64,000 bases of DNA from Komagataeibacter xylinus (lineage in GTDB: Bacteria; Pseudomonadota; Alphaproteobacteria; Acetobacterales; Acetobacteraceae), in the NCBI RefSeq assembly GCF_031081985.1, contig NZ_JARWSK010000006.1, positions 124,001 through 188,000 of the forward strand. Direction: 5' to 3'. This document shows positions 20,043-28,872 of the stretch, piece by piece. The position numbers and the translations under genes were made by a program. The stretch's first letter is position 1. Every line of letters starts with the position of its first letter. The notes beneath the pieces were generated by a model, which saw only the letters and a list, made by a program, of their open reading frames with translations, had not been told where the DNA came from and made no database searches.

Positions 20043-21077
20043 ATGGTTGGCAAGATGAAGGCGGCAGTCGTGCGGGAATTCGGCAAGCCGCTGACGATCG
20101 AGGAACTCGATATTCCGCAGATCAACGCAAACCAGATTCTGGTCAAGGTCGATGCCTGCGGCGTCTGCCACACCGATCTGCACGCCGCCCGCGGCGACTG
20201 GCCCACCAAGCCCAACCCCCCGTTCATTCCCGGTCATGAGGGGATTGGCCACGTGGTCGAGGTGGGCAGCAACGTCAACTGGATCAAAACCGGCGACGTG
20301 GTGGGCGTGCCGTGGCTGTATTCGGCCTGCGGACATTGCGAGCACTGCCTGGGCGGGTGGGAGACGCTGTGCGAAAAGCAGGAGGATACCGGCTATTCGG
20401 TCAATGGCTGCTTTGCCGAATATGTGGTCGCCGACCCCAATTACGTGGCCCACCTGCCCAAGGACATCGACCCGATCAAGACCGCCCCGGTGCTGTGCGC
20501 GGGGCTGACCGTGTACAAGGGCCTGAAGATGACCGATACGCGGGCAGGGGAATGGGTGGCCATTTCCGGCGCGGGCGGTCTGGGGCAGATGGCCATCCAG
20601 TATGCTGTGGCCATGGGTCTGAACGTGGCCGCCGTTGACATCAGCGATGAAAAACTGGCCGAGGCCCGCAAACTGGGCGCGCGCGTAACCGTCAATGCGC
20701 TCAAGGAAGACCCGGTCGCCACCATCCGCGCGCAGACGGGCGGCACCCACGGCGTGCTGGTCACGGCAGTGTCGGACAAGGCCTTCAGCCAGGCCGTGGG
20801 CTATGCGCGGCGTGGCGGCACGGTGGTGCTCAATGGCCTGCCGCCGGGCGACTTCCCGCTGTCCATCTTTGACATGGTCATGAACGGCACCACGGTGCGC
20901 GGCTCGATCGTGGGCACGCGGCTCGACATGATCGAGGCGATGTCCTTCTTCACCGATGGCAAGGTGACCACCGTGGTCAGCCCCGACCGGCTGGAAAACA
21001 TCAACACCATTTTCGATAACCTCGAACATGGCCGGGTGGCCGGACGCGTGGTGCTTGACTTCCGTAACGGGGCGTAA
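20043..21077 (+). CDS. adhP: Zinc-dependent alcohol dehydrogenase
   Basis: A 344-residue medium-chain dehydrogenase, NAD type. Catalytic zinc ligands are C42 (GVCHTDLH) and H65 with E66 (PGHEGIGHVVEVG); structural zinc ligands are C96, C99, C102 and C110. The Rossmann motif GAGGLGQMA is followed by AAVDIS, whose Asp favours NAD over NADP. It matches the bacterial AdhP/yeast ADH type, which interconverts ethanol and acetaldehyde in the cytoplasm. Acetic acid bacteria mainly use a membrane PQQ enzyme for ethanol oxidation, so this one probably serves assimilation. ATG 20043 has AAGG upstream; ATG 20055 is an alternative. Confidence 0.9.
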   Translation: MVGKMKAAVVREFGKPLTIEELDIPQINANQILVKVDACGVCHTDLHAARGDWPTKPNPPFIPGHEGIGHVVEVGSNVNWIKTGDVVGVPWLYSACGHCEHCLGGWETLCEKQEDTGYSVNGCFAEYVVADPNYVAHLPKDIDPIKTAPVLCAGLTVYKGLKMTDTRAGEWVAISGAGGLGQMAIQYAVAMGLNVAAVDISDEKLAEARKLGARVTVNALKEDPVATIRAQTGGTHGVLVTAVSDKAFSQAVGYARRGGTVVLNGLPPGDFPLSIFDMVMNGTTVRGSIVGTRLDMIEAMSFFTDGKVTTVVSPDRLENINTIFDNLEHGRVAGRVVLDFRNGA

Positions 21078-21179
21078 GGCAACCCGGACCGTTTTTGGGC
21101 GTTTGGGTCAATGACAGGGCAGGGTGCCCCCTGCGGGTGCCCTGCCGCAACAGCCAACGGACGGACAGGTAAGGATATC

Positions 21180-21476
21180 ATGAAAAAGACAGTGATTGCG
21201 GCAGTGCTGTGTGCAACCGGCCTGAACGTGGCGACGCTTGCGCCAGCACTGGCTGATTCGTGCGATGGCGTGACCGACCATGCCGAATGCGAAGTGCGGC
21301 TCAAGGCGCACGAGACCAAGGAAGGCACGCGCCACACCGCGCACAAGGCCCACAAAAAGGCCGAGGAAGGCACCGATAGCGCCAAGGATTGGGGCGACCG
21401 CACCGGCAAGAAGCTCGATAACTGGGGGCATGACACCAAGGGTGACATGAGCCAGTTCTTTACGGGGCACCGTTAA
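21180..21476 (+). CDS. Small secreted charged protein, unknown function
   Basis: A 98-residue protein with a signal peptide (MKKTVIAA core, cleavage near ALA-D at about residue 26). Two Cys follow the cleavage site and could form a disulphide. The rest is highly charged and repetitive, rich in Lys, His, Asp and Thr with KAHK and DTKGD units, and looks disordered. ATG 21180 is chosen because AAGG precedes it and the signal peptide begins there. A strong terminator follows. I do not recognise the family. Confidence 0.65.
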   Translation: MKKTVIAAVLCATGLNVATLAPALADSCDGVTDHAECEVRLKAHETKEGTRHTAHKAHKKAEEGTDSAKDWGDRTGKKLDNWGHDTKGDMSQFFTGHR

Positions 21477-21483
21477 GGCGCTT

Positions 21484-21660
21484 GTTAAAAACAACGCATT
21501 GATGAAAATTGATGGATGCCGCCTTTTTTTAAGGCGGCATTTTTTATGACCAAATTTTGGAAAAGTCAGTTCAGGCAATATCAAGAAATCATAAGGAATT
21601 TTTTGGAGCAGATTTTTTCAAAAAAGCGGCACCCAGAAATTTTGTTATTTTTAAACATGT
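21484..21660. repeat. AT-rich intergenic hairpin repeat, copy C
   Basis: Begins with TTAAAAACAACG, also present in copy D near 31775, followed by ATTGATGAAAATTGATG and a GC-tipped hairpin. A second part near 21616-21650 has TTTTTTCAAAAAAG, GCGGCACC and a TTTTGTTATTTT end. It separates two convergent genes, as copies A and D do. Confidence 0.55.
21516..21545. terminator. Strong terminator inside repeat copy C
   Basis: A perfect 10-bp stem (21516-21525 against 21531-21540) with a TTTTT loop is followed by TTTTT. It terminates the secreted-protein gene on the plus strand; the minus strand has no matching T-run. Confidence 0.85.
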
Positions 21661-21685
21661 CATTACATGCCAGATTGACCAGCTA

Positions 21686-22156
21686 TTACGCGCCAAAGCG
21701 TTGCGTAAACACCTTGCCATTAAAACTATGCGTGCAGCAGGCGCAGGTGGGTTTCAGGCTGTCCTCGTCCAGAGCCGGATCAACAAGGGACAGGATGCCA
21801 TCCTCATCTACAAAAAGACCACTGAAATAAGAGTTCTCATAGGCCACGAAATAGGCGCGCCTGTCCGCAGCACAGGTTGCGACCATCCAGGATATTGGCT
21901 CGACGTCGTCCAGCCGTGCACAGGCTTCCCTGAATACATCATCCCATTTCTGCCCCACGCGCGATAATAAAAACCGGAACAGCGGCGTATAATCGCGCCC
22001 ATGTCGCTGCCCACCATGCATGGATGCCTGCAGGGACGGGTTGTTCAGGGCTTTCTTTGCATGGCGCTCCCAGCGGAATTTTTTGCCAGAACCATGCGTT
22101 ACGCCATGCGTCTTGGTATTGACCTTTCTGTAGAGCGGTTTGGGTGTTCCGCGCAT
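21686..22156 (-). CDS. Conserved protein of unknown function with a C-terminal CxCCTxSFNG motif
   Basis: A 156-residue cytoplasmic protein. The N-terminus is basic with KPLYRKVNTKTHGV, the middle has DYTPLFRFLLSRVGQKWDDVFREACARLD, and the end has CACCTHSFNGKVF, three Cys in CxCC spacing that could hold zinc or a redox site. I recall similar proteins with the same YTPLFRFLLSK and SYFSGLFVDE stretches in distant bacteria, none with a known function. A GAGGGG ribosome site lies just before ATG 22156. It stands alone between a terminator and a repeat. Confidence 0.65.
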   Translation of the reverse strand: MRGTPKPLYRKVNTKTHGVTHGSGKKFRWERHAKKALNNPSLQASMHGGQRHGRDYTPLFRFLLSRVGQKWDDVFREACARLDDVEPISWMVATCAADRRAYFVAYENSYFSGLFVDEDGILSLVDPALDEDSLKPTCACCTHSFNGKVFTQRFGA

Positions 22157-22210
22157 CTGCCCCTCAATGACTGCACGCTGCGCCAGGCATGGGTGCCGTC
22201 AGCGCATATG

Positions 22211-22242
22211 AAAAAAGGGGAGGCGTTGCGCACGTCTCCCCC
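22211..22242 (-). terminator. Terminator of the 62-aa protein gene
   Basis: A GGGGAG/CTCCCC stem (22217-22222 against 22236-22241) with a partly paired inner loop; on the minus strand it is followed by TTTTTT. It lies 24 bases after the stop of the gene at 22266-22454. Confidence 0.75.
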
Positions 22243-22265
22243 TGCATGTCTGGTTTTGGCAGCAA

Positions 22266-22454
22266 TCAGGAATGGTGGTGATCAGCCGCCTCATGCTCGC
22301 GCCAGCCGCTTTCAATGGCGTGCAGGAAGGTCTTGAAGTGCTTCTTCACCTCATCGGGCGAGGCCTTTTCCATCACGTCCTTCTTGGCGGCCGTAAGGGT
22401 GGCAGCGGCGTGGATCAGGGCTGCGTGGATGATGTCAGACGGTTCTTTGCTCAT
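22266..22454 (-). CDS. Small alpha-helical protein, unknown function
   Basis: A 62-residue protein, mostly helical by composition, with DIIHAALIHAAATLTAAKKDVMEKA, a short EVKKHFKTFLHAIESGW helix and a His-rich tail (DHHH). The start ATG 22454 is set by GGAGAG about six bases upstream. The same frame is open much further upstream but without codon sense. It has its own terminator. I do not recognise it; single His clusters suggest metal contact at most. Confidence 0.6.
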   Translation of the reverse strand: MSKEPSDIIHAALIHAAATLTAAKKDVMEKASPDEVKKHFKTFLHAIESGWREHEAADHHHS

Positions 22455-22641
22455 GGAATTCTCTCCGTTACGTGATGCGTCACGATGGAATAGGACCTCC
22501 GCGCTGGCAACCATGCGCCCTGCATGACTGCCGTTCCCTTCCTGGCCCTTGATTTGGCACATGGCCATCACAGGGTCCGTATCGTCTGTGGCGGGGAACT
22601 TCACGCCCATGCTCCCGTTGCTTTGAACAGACACAGACCAG

Positions 22642-22962
22642 ATGGGATATCCGATGTTTTCAAGGCTTACCGCACTCGCCCTCGCCACCACGGCAGTAAT
22701 CGCCCTGCCGGTTGTAGCCCATGCCGAGCCGGGTGGCTGCGTCAAGGGCGCCGTGGCTGGCGGGGTGGCTGGACATTTTGTTGGCAGTGGTCATGGCAAG
22801 GGCGGTGCCGCGGCAGGCTGTGCCGCAGGCATGGTGCGCAGGCATAATGCCCGCAAGGCCGAGCGGGAAGGGGCGGCCCAGCAGAACCAGCAGCCCGAGG
22901 GCGGCCAGCCCGGTGGCAATGGCGCACCACCCCCGCCGCCTACCAATGGCAGCAGCGAATAA
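22642..22962 (+). CDS. Secreted glycine-zipper-like protein
   Basis: A 106-residue protein with a signal peptide (core at about residues 8-22, AHA-E cleavage near residue 28). A Gly/Ala-rich segment follows, with KGAVAGGVAGHFVGSGHGKGGAAAG giving GxxxG spacing like glycine-zipper outer membrane proteins, then RRHNARKAE. The last 35 residues are Gln/Gly/Pro-rich with a run of five or more Pro. The start may be ATG 22642 or ATG 22654. Probably an envelope protein; no function can be given. Confidence 0.6.
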   Translation: MGYPMFSRLTALALATTAVIALPVVAHAEPGGCVKGAVAGGVAGHFVGSGHGKGGAAAGCAAGMVRRHNARKAEREGAAQQNQQPEGGQPGGNGAPPPPPTNGSSE

Positions 22963-22980
22963 GGCCAGCGCCGCCCGCCG

Positions 22981-24309
22981 TCAGGGTACCGCCCTGACGG
23001 AGGACGCCCCCATCGCCCACGCGTAACACATGGTCAACTGGTTGCGCGGGTCGGGGTTGATGCCAACGAAAATGATGTCCTTGTGCACATAAAGCAGCTT
23101 GTGCCGTGGCCCCATGGTCACCTTGTGCAGCACGACCGGCTGGTCACGTGCCACCTGCGCGCGCGTGCTCACTGCCCAGTCATGGCTGATGCGGGCAAGC
23201 AGTGTGAGGTCGGGGATGACAATGGCCAGATGCGTGACCGCAAGCCCCGCGCAGCCAGCTGCCATGACCTTGCTGAAAACGGCGCCCACCGGGCATGAAA
23301 ACAGCAGGCAGGCCAGATAGCACACCAGAAACACGCTGGCGGGGTACGATACGCGGGCAGCCAGCGCCGCGCGGGGGAAGATGAGCAGCAGCAGCATGTA
23401 GGCCAGCGCAAGGGCAGCAAACACCCAGCCCCGCCCGCAGCGCAGGCAGGCGGGAAAACGCAGTTGCCGCCTGCCCAGAAACAGGCCCACGCCAATCAGC
23501 AGCACGAAGGGCACCCAGAACGGGTCGAACAGGCTGCCCAGATTGCCAATCAGCGCATCAAACCGGTCGAGTGGCGCGCTTGGTGTCATCAGCCGTTCGC
23601 GCACGTAGTTGCCGGGAGCGATGCCCAGCGTGAACGTGCCCAGCGCGTGGCTTGCCGCCAGCGCCCAGGGCACCGGGCGGCTGTTTTTCCACGCCCATGC
23701 GACCCATCCCAGCAGGATGATCGTCATCAGCAGCGAAATCGATTCCATGGCCGTGGCGATCAGGAACACCACCGTGTACTGCGCCACGTTCATGCGCGTG
23801 CGCCCCGCCAGTAACCGCGAGAGAATCCACATCTCGCCCGTAACAGCCCACAGGTAGCCAATGGCGCCAGTTTTCCATAAGGCGACCTCGGCTATGGTGC
23901 GAGGCAGCCACCACAACATCAGAAAAACCAGCAGGCACTGCATAAAGCCGGTGCGCGCCGAAGGGGCAGGCTCATGCCCCGCCTCGCGCCAGCACATATG
24001 CACCACCACATGCACCAGGAACACGAACACGCCCGCATTCACTACCGCAAACGCGGCCAGCGAGCCGTAATGATGCAGGTCGAGGATGAAAAAGGTGACA
24101 AGGGTGATGAACCACCGCCCGGTCCAGAAAAAATAGTTGCCCCATACAATATGGAAGATCATGCGCGGGCTGAACGGGATGGTGCGGCAGTAATCATCAG
24201 CCCAGAGCGGCGTGACCCAGTTGGCCCACAGCAGGAACACGAAGCACAGGCCAAGGGCCAGTTTCTCGCCAGGCAGGAAGCGGGGGGCGGCATGGGCTGG
24301 CACGGTCAT
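22981..24309 (-). CDS. Polytopic membrane protein of DUF6056/glucosyltransferase-like type
   Basis: A 442-residue protein with about eleven hydrophobic segments. An early ADDYCRTIPFS stretch after the first segment resembles DUF6056 and related GT-C type membrane proteins, where paired acidic residues in the first periplasmic loop act on lipid-linked sugars. That assignment is by eye. ATG 24309 is chosen because the sequence before it (open to ATG 24384) looks unlike a protein N-terminus; neither has a strong ribosome site. It may modify a surface polysaccharide, which is inference. Confidence 0.6.
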   Translation of the reverse strand: MTVPAHAAPRFLPGEKLALGLCFVFLLWANWVTPLWADDYCRTIPFSPRMIFHIVWGNYFFWTGRWFITLVTFFILDLHHYGSLAAFAVVNAGVFVFLVHVVVHMCWREAGHEPAPSARTGFMQCLLVFLMLWWLPRTIAEVALWKTGAIGYLWAVTGEMWILSRLLAGRTRMNVAQYTVVFLIATAMESISLLMTIILLGWVAWAWKNSRPVPWALAASHALGTFTLGIAPGNYVRERLMTPSAPLDRFDALIGNLGSLFDPFWVPFVLLIGVGLFLGRRQLRFPACLRCGRGWVFAALALAYMLLLLIFPRAALAARVSYPASVFLVCYLACLLFSCPVGAVFSKVMAAGCAGLAVTHLAIVIPDLTLLARISHDWAVSTRAQVARDQPVVLHKVTMGPRHKLLYVHKDIIFVGINPDPRNQLTMCYAWAMGASSVRAVP

Positions 24310-24499
24310 GGGCAGGGTCTTTTTTGCGGTGTGGGGCCTGCGTGCGTAACACGGCGCGGCGCATACGTGAAAATGATGGCCCATAATGCGCTTCGGGGCG
24401 GGGTTGTGTCATGGATAAAGGCCTGAGGCATAGCCTATGAAGGGAGAGTGAGCGGCGCGCTCGATCCGGATGGCGCCGCAGCGCAGGGGATCAAGTCAC

Positions 24500-25918
24500 G
24501 TGTCACAGCCCGTATCTTCGCCCATCGCCACGCCATGCCCGCCTCAGGCTTCGCCGCCGGGCGCCACGGGGGTGCGCGCGGCGCTGACCACCGCCATGGC
24601 GGGTCTGCTCGTAGGGCTTGATACCGGGCTGATTGCCGAGGCGCTTGGCTTTATAGGCCACGATTTTCACGCCAGCGCCCGCGCGCAGGAATGGATCGTG
24701 TCAATGCTGATGATCGGCGCGCTGCTCGGCTCGCTCGGGGCAGGGGTGTTCTCGCGCCGCTTTGGCCGCAGGCTGGCGCTGGGCACGGCGACTGTGCTGA
24801 TCGGGGCAGGCGCGCTGCTTTGCGCAACGGCCGGGCTGATCGGGCAGATCCTGCTCGGGCGCTTCCTGATCGGGGTGGCGATTGGCATCTGCACCTTTAC
24901 CGCGCCGCTCTACATATCGGAACTGACCACAGGCAAGATGCGCGGCACCATGGTCTCCACCTTTTCCATGCTCCAGTCCTGCGGCATCCTTCTGGGCTAT
25001 CTGGCGGGCGGCCTGCTTGCGGGCGGCGGGCACTGGCGGCTGATGGTGGGGCTGCCGGTGGTGCCAGCCCTGGCGCTGTTCGCCGCGTGCGCGGTGCTGC
25101 CTTCCAGCCCGTCGTGGCTTGCGGCGCGCGGGCGCTTTGAGGAGGCGCGCAAGGTGCTGCGCGACCTGCGGGGTGATGAAGCCGAGGCCGACCGCGAACT
25201 TGACTGCATCCGCCAAGAACTCGGCGCGGGCCGCGCCGTGAGCGGCTTTGCCCTGTTGCGGACCAGACCCTATTTCCGCCGCTCGGTGGCGCTGGGCATA
25301 GGGTTGCAGATCATGCAGCAGCTCACCGGCATCAATGTGGTGATGTATTACGCCCCCAAGATTCTGGAAGGCGCGCATTTTGGCACCACCGCCGCCGCAT
25401 GGGCCACGGTGCTGGTCGGGCTGGTCAATGCCGTGGTGGGCATCGCGGCCATCTATCTGGTCTCGCGCTGGGGGCGCAGGCCGCTGCTGGTTTCAAGCTG
25501 CGTCATCATGGCCTGTGCACTGGGCTGCGCAGCCATGATCGAGGGGATGCACCTGCAGGGGCTGGGCGCCACGTTGAGCCTGGTGGCGGCGCTTCTGGCC
25601 TTTGTGGCGGGCTTTGGCATGGGGGCGGGGCCGCTGGTGTGGACCCTGTGCTCCGAAATCCAGCCCATAGCAGGGCGTGACTTTGGCGTGGCGTGCTCCA
25701 CGCTGGCCAACTGGGGCATGGACTGGGCGGTGAGCAACACCTTCCTCACCATTGTCGCGGCAATGGGGGCGGGATGGACCTTTGCCGGGTTCAGCGTGAT
25801 GAATATCGGTTTCGTGCTGTTTACCGTGCTGCTGGTGCCCGAGACGCGCGATGTGCCGCTGGAGGTGATTGAGCAGCACCTTGAGGCTGGCCTGCCGCTC
25901 CGCCGCATCGGGCGCTAG
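24500..25918 (+). CDS. MFS sugar porter
   Basis: A 472-residue transporter with twelve membrane segments. Sugar porter signatures are clear: GLDTGLIAEALGFI in segment 1, RRFGRRLALG between segments 2 and 3, GRFLIGVAIGICTFTAPLYISEL in segment 4-5, and QQLTGINVVMYYAPKI in segment 7, followed by RWGRRPLL and PETRDVPLEVIE. It resembles GalP/XylE-type proton symporters for hexose or pentose. GTG 24500 has GGGGA nine bases upstream and is preferred to ATG 24470. Segment 7 QQLTG suggests hexose transport; the substrate is not certain. Confidence 0.88.
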   Translation: MSQPVSSPIATPCPPQASPPGATGVRAALTTAMAGLLVGLDTGLIAEALGFIGHDFHASARAQEWIVSMLMIGALLGSLGAGVFSRRFGRRLALGTATVLIGAGALLCATAGLIGQILLGRFLIGVAIGICTFTAPLYISELTTGKMRGTMVSTFSMLQSCGILLGYLAGGLLAGGGHWRLMVGLPVVPALALFAACAVLPSSPSWLAARGRFEEARKVLRDLRGDEAEADRELDCIRQELGAGRAVSGFALLRTRPYFRRSVALGIGLQIMQQLTGINVVMYYAPKILEGAHFGTTAAAWATVLVGLVNAVVGIAAIYLVSRWGRRPLLVSSCVIMACALGCAAMIEGMHLQGLGATLSLVAALLAFVAGFGMGAGPLVWTLCSEIQPIAGRDFGVACSTLANWGMDWAVSNTFLTIVAAMGAGWTFAGFSVMNIGFVLFTVLLVPETRDVPLEVIEQHLEAGLPLRRIGR

Positions 25919-25925
25919 GGCAGAT

Positions 25926-25953
25926 CCAGTTTGAATGGACACGTTCGAACTGG
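25926..25953. terminator. Hairpin between convergent genes
   Basis: A 10-bp stem with one wobble pair (25926-25935 against 25944-25953) and an eight-base loop, without a T-run on either side. It lies between the stops of the sugar porter and the hemolysin III gene and may end transcription weakly in both directions. Confidence 0.4.
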
Positions 25954-25968
25954 TGAAGTGGAATTGCG

Positions 25969-26646
25969 CTAGAACCCGCGCACCGGCCCATGGCTGTAAT
26001 GCAGCAGCATGCAGCCCACCGCCGCCATGTGGGTGCCTGCGCCAAGCACCACCATCACGTGCCATAGCGCGTTGGAAAACGGCATGTTCTCGCGCATGTA
26101 GAACACGACCCCGATGCTGAAGAAGAACAGCCCGAGCACGATGAGGAAAAAGGTCGGGCTGGGCAGCATCCAGACCTGCGGGTCGGGACACAGGAAGAAA
26201 ACCCATGCCACGCACAGGTAAGGCACTACATGAAACCGGCGTGACCAGGTGAAGAAACACATCTTGGCCACGATGCCTGCTGCCGCCATGGCCCACAGCA
26301 CCCCGCAGAACCACAGGCTGGCGCGCCCCTGCCCTCCGAGCACGATGAAGGGTGTGTAGGTCGCGGCGATGGCTACGAAGATGATGGACTGGTCAATGCG
26401 CTGCAACCCGCCCTTGAGGCGGCATGGCGGGCAGAAATTATAGGCCGCCGATGACAGGCAGGTGCCCAGTATGCCGCCGCAGTACAGCATGGTCACACCC
26501 GCTGCGAGGCCCGAATGCGCCAGCATGGCCGTGCGCAGCAGCCACACGACGCCATAGCCAAGCCCCACGACACCGATGATATGGACCGCAAGGTCGGCCG
26601 CCCGTTCGGCCACGGAATAGATGGGGAAGCGCGTGCGGGTGCTCAT
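25969..26646 (-). CDS. Hemolysin III family (PAQR) membrane protein
   Basis: A 225-residue protein with seven membrane segments. It fits the YqfA/HlyIII branch of the PAQR family: an N-terminal EERAADLAVH-like segment with His, a SSAAYNFCP motif in place of the usual SSxYH, LQRIDQSIIFVAIAATYTPF with the conserved Asp, and a final HMAAVGCMLLHY segment with the zinc-binding His. The function of bacterial members is open; links to lipid or membrane-fluidity sensing exist for the family. A TTG at 26655 sits closer to the AAGGAG site than ATG 26646, so the start may be nine bases upstream. Confidence 0.85.
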   Translation of the reverse strand: MSTRTRFPIYSVAERAADLAVHIIGVVGLGYGVVWLLRTAMLAHSGLAAGVTMLYCGGILGTCLSSAAYNFCPPCRLKGGLQRIDQSIIFVAIAATYTPFIVLGGQGRASLWFCGVLWAMAAAGIVAKMCFFTWSRRFHVVPYLCVAWVFFLCPDPQVWMLPSPTFFLIVLGLFFFSIGVVFYMRENMPFSNALWHVMVVLGAGTHMAAVGCMLLHYSHGPVRGF

Positions 26647-26908
26647 GCGGCGCAAATTACTCCTTATTTCTGCTCAGGTCCGGTCCTGTAGCGTGAATAA
26701 GTCTGTTTCCCCATATGTGTAAGCGTTCAGGCTTGCGTGATGGCGGGCCAACCCGCGTGCCACAATGACGCGCTGCCCGGCCTGCGGCATGCCTGCCGTC
26801 ATGGTGTGTGGCCCCGCGCCACGCAAAGCCGCACCCATGCGGGCGGACTTGCGGGGCAGGGGCCTTGTGGCGCACAACGCGCCCCAGATGACAGGGAGAA
26901 AGCGGGAC

Positions 26909-27124
26909 ATGGCCCGATCATGGCTACTGGTCTGGGTGCTGATTGCGTTGGGCGTCGGGCATTTCGTGTGCGGCGTGGCGCTTACGCCGTGGCATATTGC
27001 TGCCATGGTGCTGGTGGGGCTGGGCTGCTTTGCGCTGGTCTGGGGGCTGTTTCTGGGCGGCCTGATGCTGCTGGCCTATGTCAGCAGCCTGCTTGAGCGT
27101 ACGGGCAGCAAGATGCGGTGGTAA
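26909..27124 (+). CDS. Small two-segment membrane protein
   Basis: A 71-residue protein with two hydrophobic segments at about residues 5-27 and 30-53, rich in Leu, Val and Gly, and a short basic tail. AGGGAGA lies about ten bases before ATG 26909. The frame is open to ATG 26765 and the upstream part holds a CPxCG pair and a further Cys, so a zinc-ribbon form of 119 residues is possible, but no ribosome site precedes that start. Unknown function. Confidence 0.5.
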   Translation: MARSWLLVWVLIALGVGHFVCGVALTPWHIAAMVLVGLGCFALVWGLFLGGLMLLAYVSSLLERTGSKMRW

Positions 27125-27156
27125 AGTGGCGGTGTCGCGGCGGCTTGTTCCGTACA

Positions 27157-27183
27157 TAAAAAAACAGGGGTCTCCCCCTGTTT
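27157..27183 (-). terminator. Terminator of the 83-aa protein gene
   Basis: A perfect 9-bp stem (27162-27170 against 27175-27183) with a four-base loop. On the minus strand it ends in seven T, so it mainly serves the gene at 27206-27457; the weaker TTT on the plus side may also end the upstream small membrane protein gene. Confidence 0.85.
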
Positions 27184-27205
27184 CTCGTCGTGGCGCGAGG
27201 CCGCT

Positions 27206-27457
27206 TCAGCGTGCGGTGCGCTCGCCGGTCACATGGGCGCACAGAGCCTGGATTTCGGCTGCGGTCACGCCTTCGGGGTTGTGCTCGGCCTTTTTGGCAA
27301 TCTCGTGCTCGGTGCCCGAGGCGCGGCCATGTTCCTTGGCAACATGCTGGGCGAGGGCGATCACCTCTTCCTTCTGCAGCAGCTTGGGCTCTTTCAGGCC
27401 ACGGGCTGCAAGCTTGTGCATGTGTTCGCGGGCAGCGGCGGTGGGTTTGTCAGTCAT
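27206..27457 (-). CDS. Small helical protein, unknown function
   Basis: An 83-residue soluble protein, acidic and basic residues mixed, predicted helical: REHMHKLAARGLKEPKLLQKEEVIALAQHVAKEH and VTAAEIQALCAHVTGE. An AGGATAG site lies upstream of the ATG. It has its own terminator. I recognise no domain; the composition resembles small stress-type or plasmid-type proteins of acetic acid bacteria. Confidence 0.6.
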   Translation of the reverse strand: MTDKPTAAAREHMHKLAARGLKEPKLLQKEEVIALAQHVAKEHGRASGTEHEIAKKAEHNPEGVTAAEIQALCAHVTGERTAR

Positions 27458-27597
27458 GGTTCAGGCTATCCTGTTAACGTGGCGCGCGGTCTGCGCGTAA
27501 GGGTGTGTTATAACTTATAGGATGCGCGGCCTCACGTCGTATTTTACATATCAGCTTTGTCCTGCCCGGTGCAGGCACGCCCCTGACGGAAACCCAT

Positions 27598-28872
27598 ATG
27601 CAAACGCCCGCTCCCCCCGCGCCCGACAGCGCCCTGACCCGACTGGCCCCCACTGTGGGGCTGACCGGCCCGCAACAGGTCCTGATGGATGAAGTGCTGG
27701 CCTTCTGCCGTGCCCACACGGCCGATGCGCATGCGCTGTTCGTGATCGAGGGCGATGCGGGCACGGGCAAGAGCCTGCTGCTCAACACGCTGTTCACCGC
27801 CATCCAGCACGCGGCCCGCGACCGGGATGCAGGCGACCCGCTGCATGGCACGCATAACGCCCTGCTGGTCAACCACCCGGAAATGATCAAACTGTACCGC
27901 AATATTTCCGAATCCCAGCCCTGCCTGCGCAAGAAGGATTTCGAGCGGCCGACCACCTTCATCAACCAGATGGCAGATAGCGGGCAGCGGGCCGATATCG
28001 TGCTGGTCGATGAGGCCCATCTGCTGCTGACCCGCAGCGACCCCTATAACCGCTTTAGGCAGGACAACCAGCTTGCCGAGATCATCCGCCATGCCCGCAT
28101 CGTGGTCATCGTGTTTGATGCAAGGCAGGTGCTCAAGTTCAAGAGCCTATGGACCGATGAACGCCTGCGCGCGCTCGTGGCGGGCTATCCGGTCGTGATC
28201 CGTCGGCTTGACCAGCAGTTCCGCATGCATGCCCATGCGGATGTGATGGAGTGGATCCGCGCCCTGCGTGATGGCCACCTGCGCGCGTTACCGGCACCGC
28301 AGCCCTTTGATTTGCGTATTTATGATGATGCGCAGGATTTGTACGAGGCCATATGTCAGCGCAACGCGCAGTACGGGCTGTGCCGCATGCTGGCCACCTA
28401 CGATTATCCCTACACCCTGAACGGGCATGACCATTTCATTACCGAGAGGCGCTTTCACCTGCGCTGGGACCGCGCAATGCCGCAGGCCCGCCTGCCCTGG
28501 GCGGAACGGCCCGATACGATTGATGAAGTGGGCTCGGTCTATACCATCCAGGGTTTTGACCTGAATTACGCGGGCGTGATCCTTGGCCCGTCCGTAACCT
28601 ATGACCCGGCCACAGACCGGATTGTGATCGACCCGACCCGCTATGAGGACCGCGCCGCCTTTACCGGGCGCGACGGGGTGGAGAACCCGCCTGTGGTCAT
28701 GGCGCGGATCATCCTCAACTCCATCAACGTGCTCATGACGCGTGGGGTGAGGGGGCTTTACATCTATGCAAGCGATCCCCGCCTGCATGCACGGCTCAAT
28801 GCCTTATGGAACGCGCGGCAGGCTGCCCCCGCCGCGCCGCAGGGGGTCAGCCCTTTTCGCCAAGGCGCTTGA
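27598..28872 (+). CDS. DUF2075 family SF1 helicase-like ATPase
   Basis: A 424-residue P-loop ATPase. Walker A is GDAGTGKS at 52-59 (Lys58), Walker B is VLVDEAH near 135-141, the QFRMH element near 205 matches superfamily 1 motif IV, and GSVYTIQGFDLNYAGVILG near 315 matches motif V. This order is typical of DUF2075 proteins, found alone or fused to nuclease domains in defence and repair contexts. No nuclease is fused here. Nearby genes are small and unlinked, so nucleic-acid dependent ATPase activity is the safe statement. The stop overlaps the convergent gene by 26 bases. Confidence 0.85.
   Translation: MQTPAPPAPDSALTRLAPTVGLTGPQQVLMDEVLAFCRAHTADAHALFVIEGDAGTGKSLLLNTLFTAIQHAARDRDAGDPLHGTHNALLVNHPEMIKLYRNISESQPCLRKKDFERPTTFINQMADSGQRADIVLVDEAHLLLTRSDPYNRFRQDNQLAEIIRHARIVVIVFDARQVLKFKSLWTDERLRALVAGYPVVIRRLDQQFRMHAHADVMEWIRALRDGHLRALPAPQPFDLRIYDDAQDLYEAICQRNAQYGLCRMLATYDYPYTLNGHDHFITERRFHLRWDRAMPQARLPWAERPDTIDEVGSVYTIQGFDLNYAGVILGPSVTYDPATDRIVIDPTRYEDRAAFTGRDGVENPPVVMARIILNSINVLMTRGVRGLYIYASDPRLHARLNALWNARQAAPAAPQGVSPFRQGA

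Noticed and set aside
26765-26908. Zinc-ribbon N-terminal extension of the small membrane protein
   Set aside because: CPxCG and another Cys are present but no ribosome site precedes ATG 26765, whereas ATG 26909 has a good one. Kept only as an alternative.
27598-28872. DUF2075 ATPase as part of a multi-gene defence island
   Set aside because: Neighbours are small unlinked genes with own terminators; no nuclease, methylase or other defence gene is beside it.
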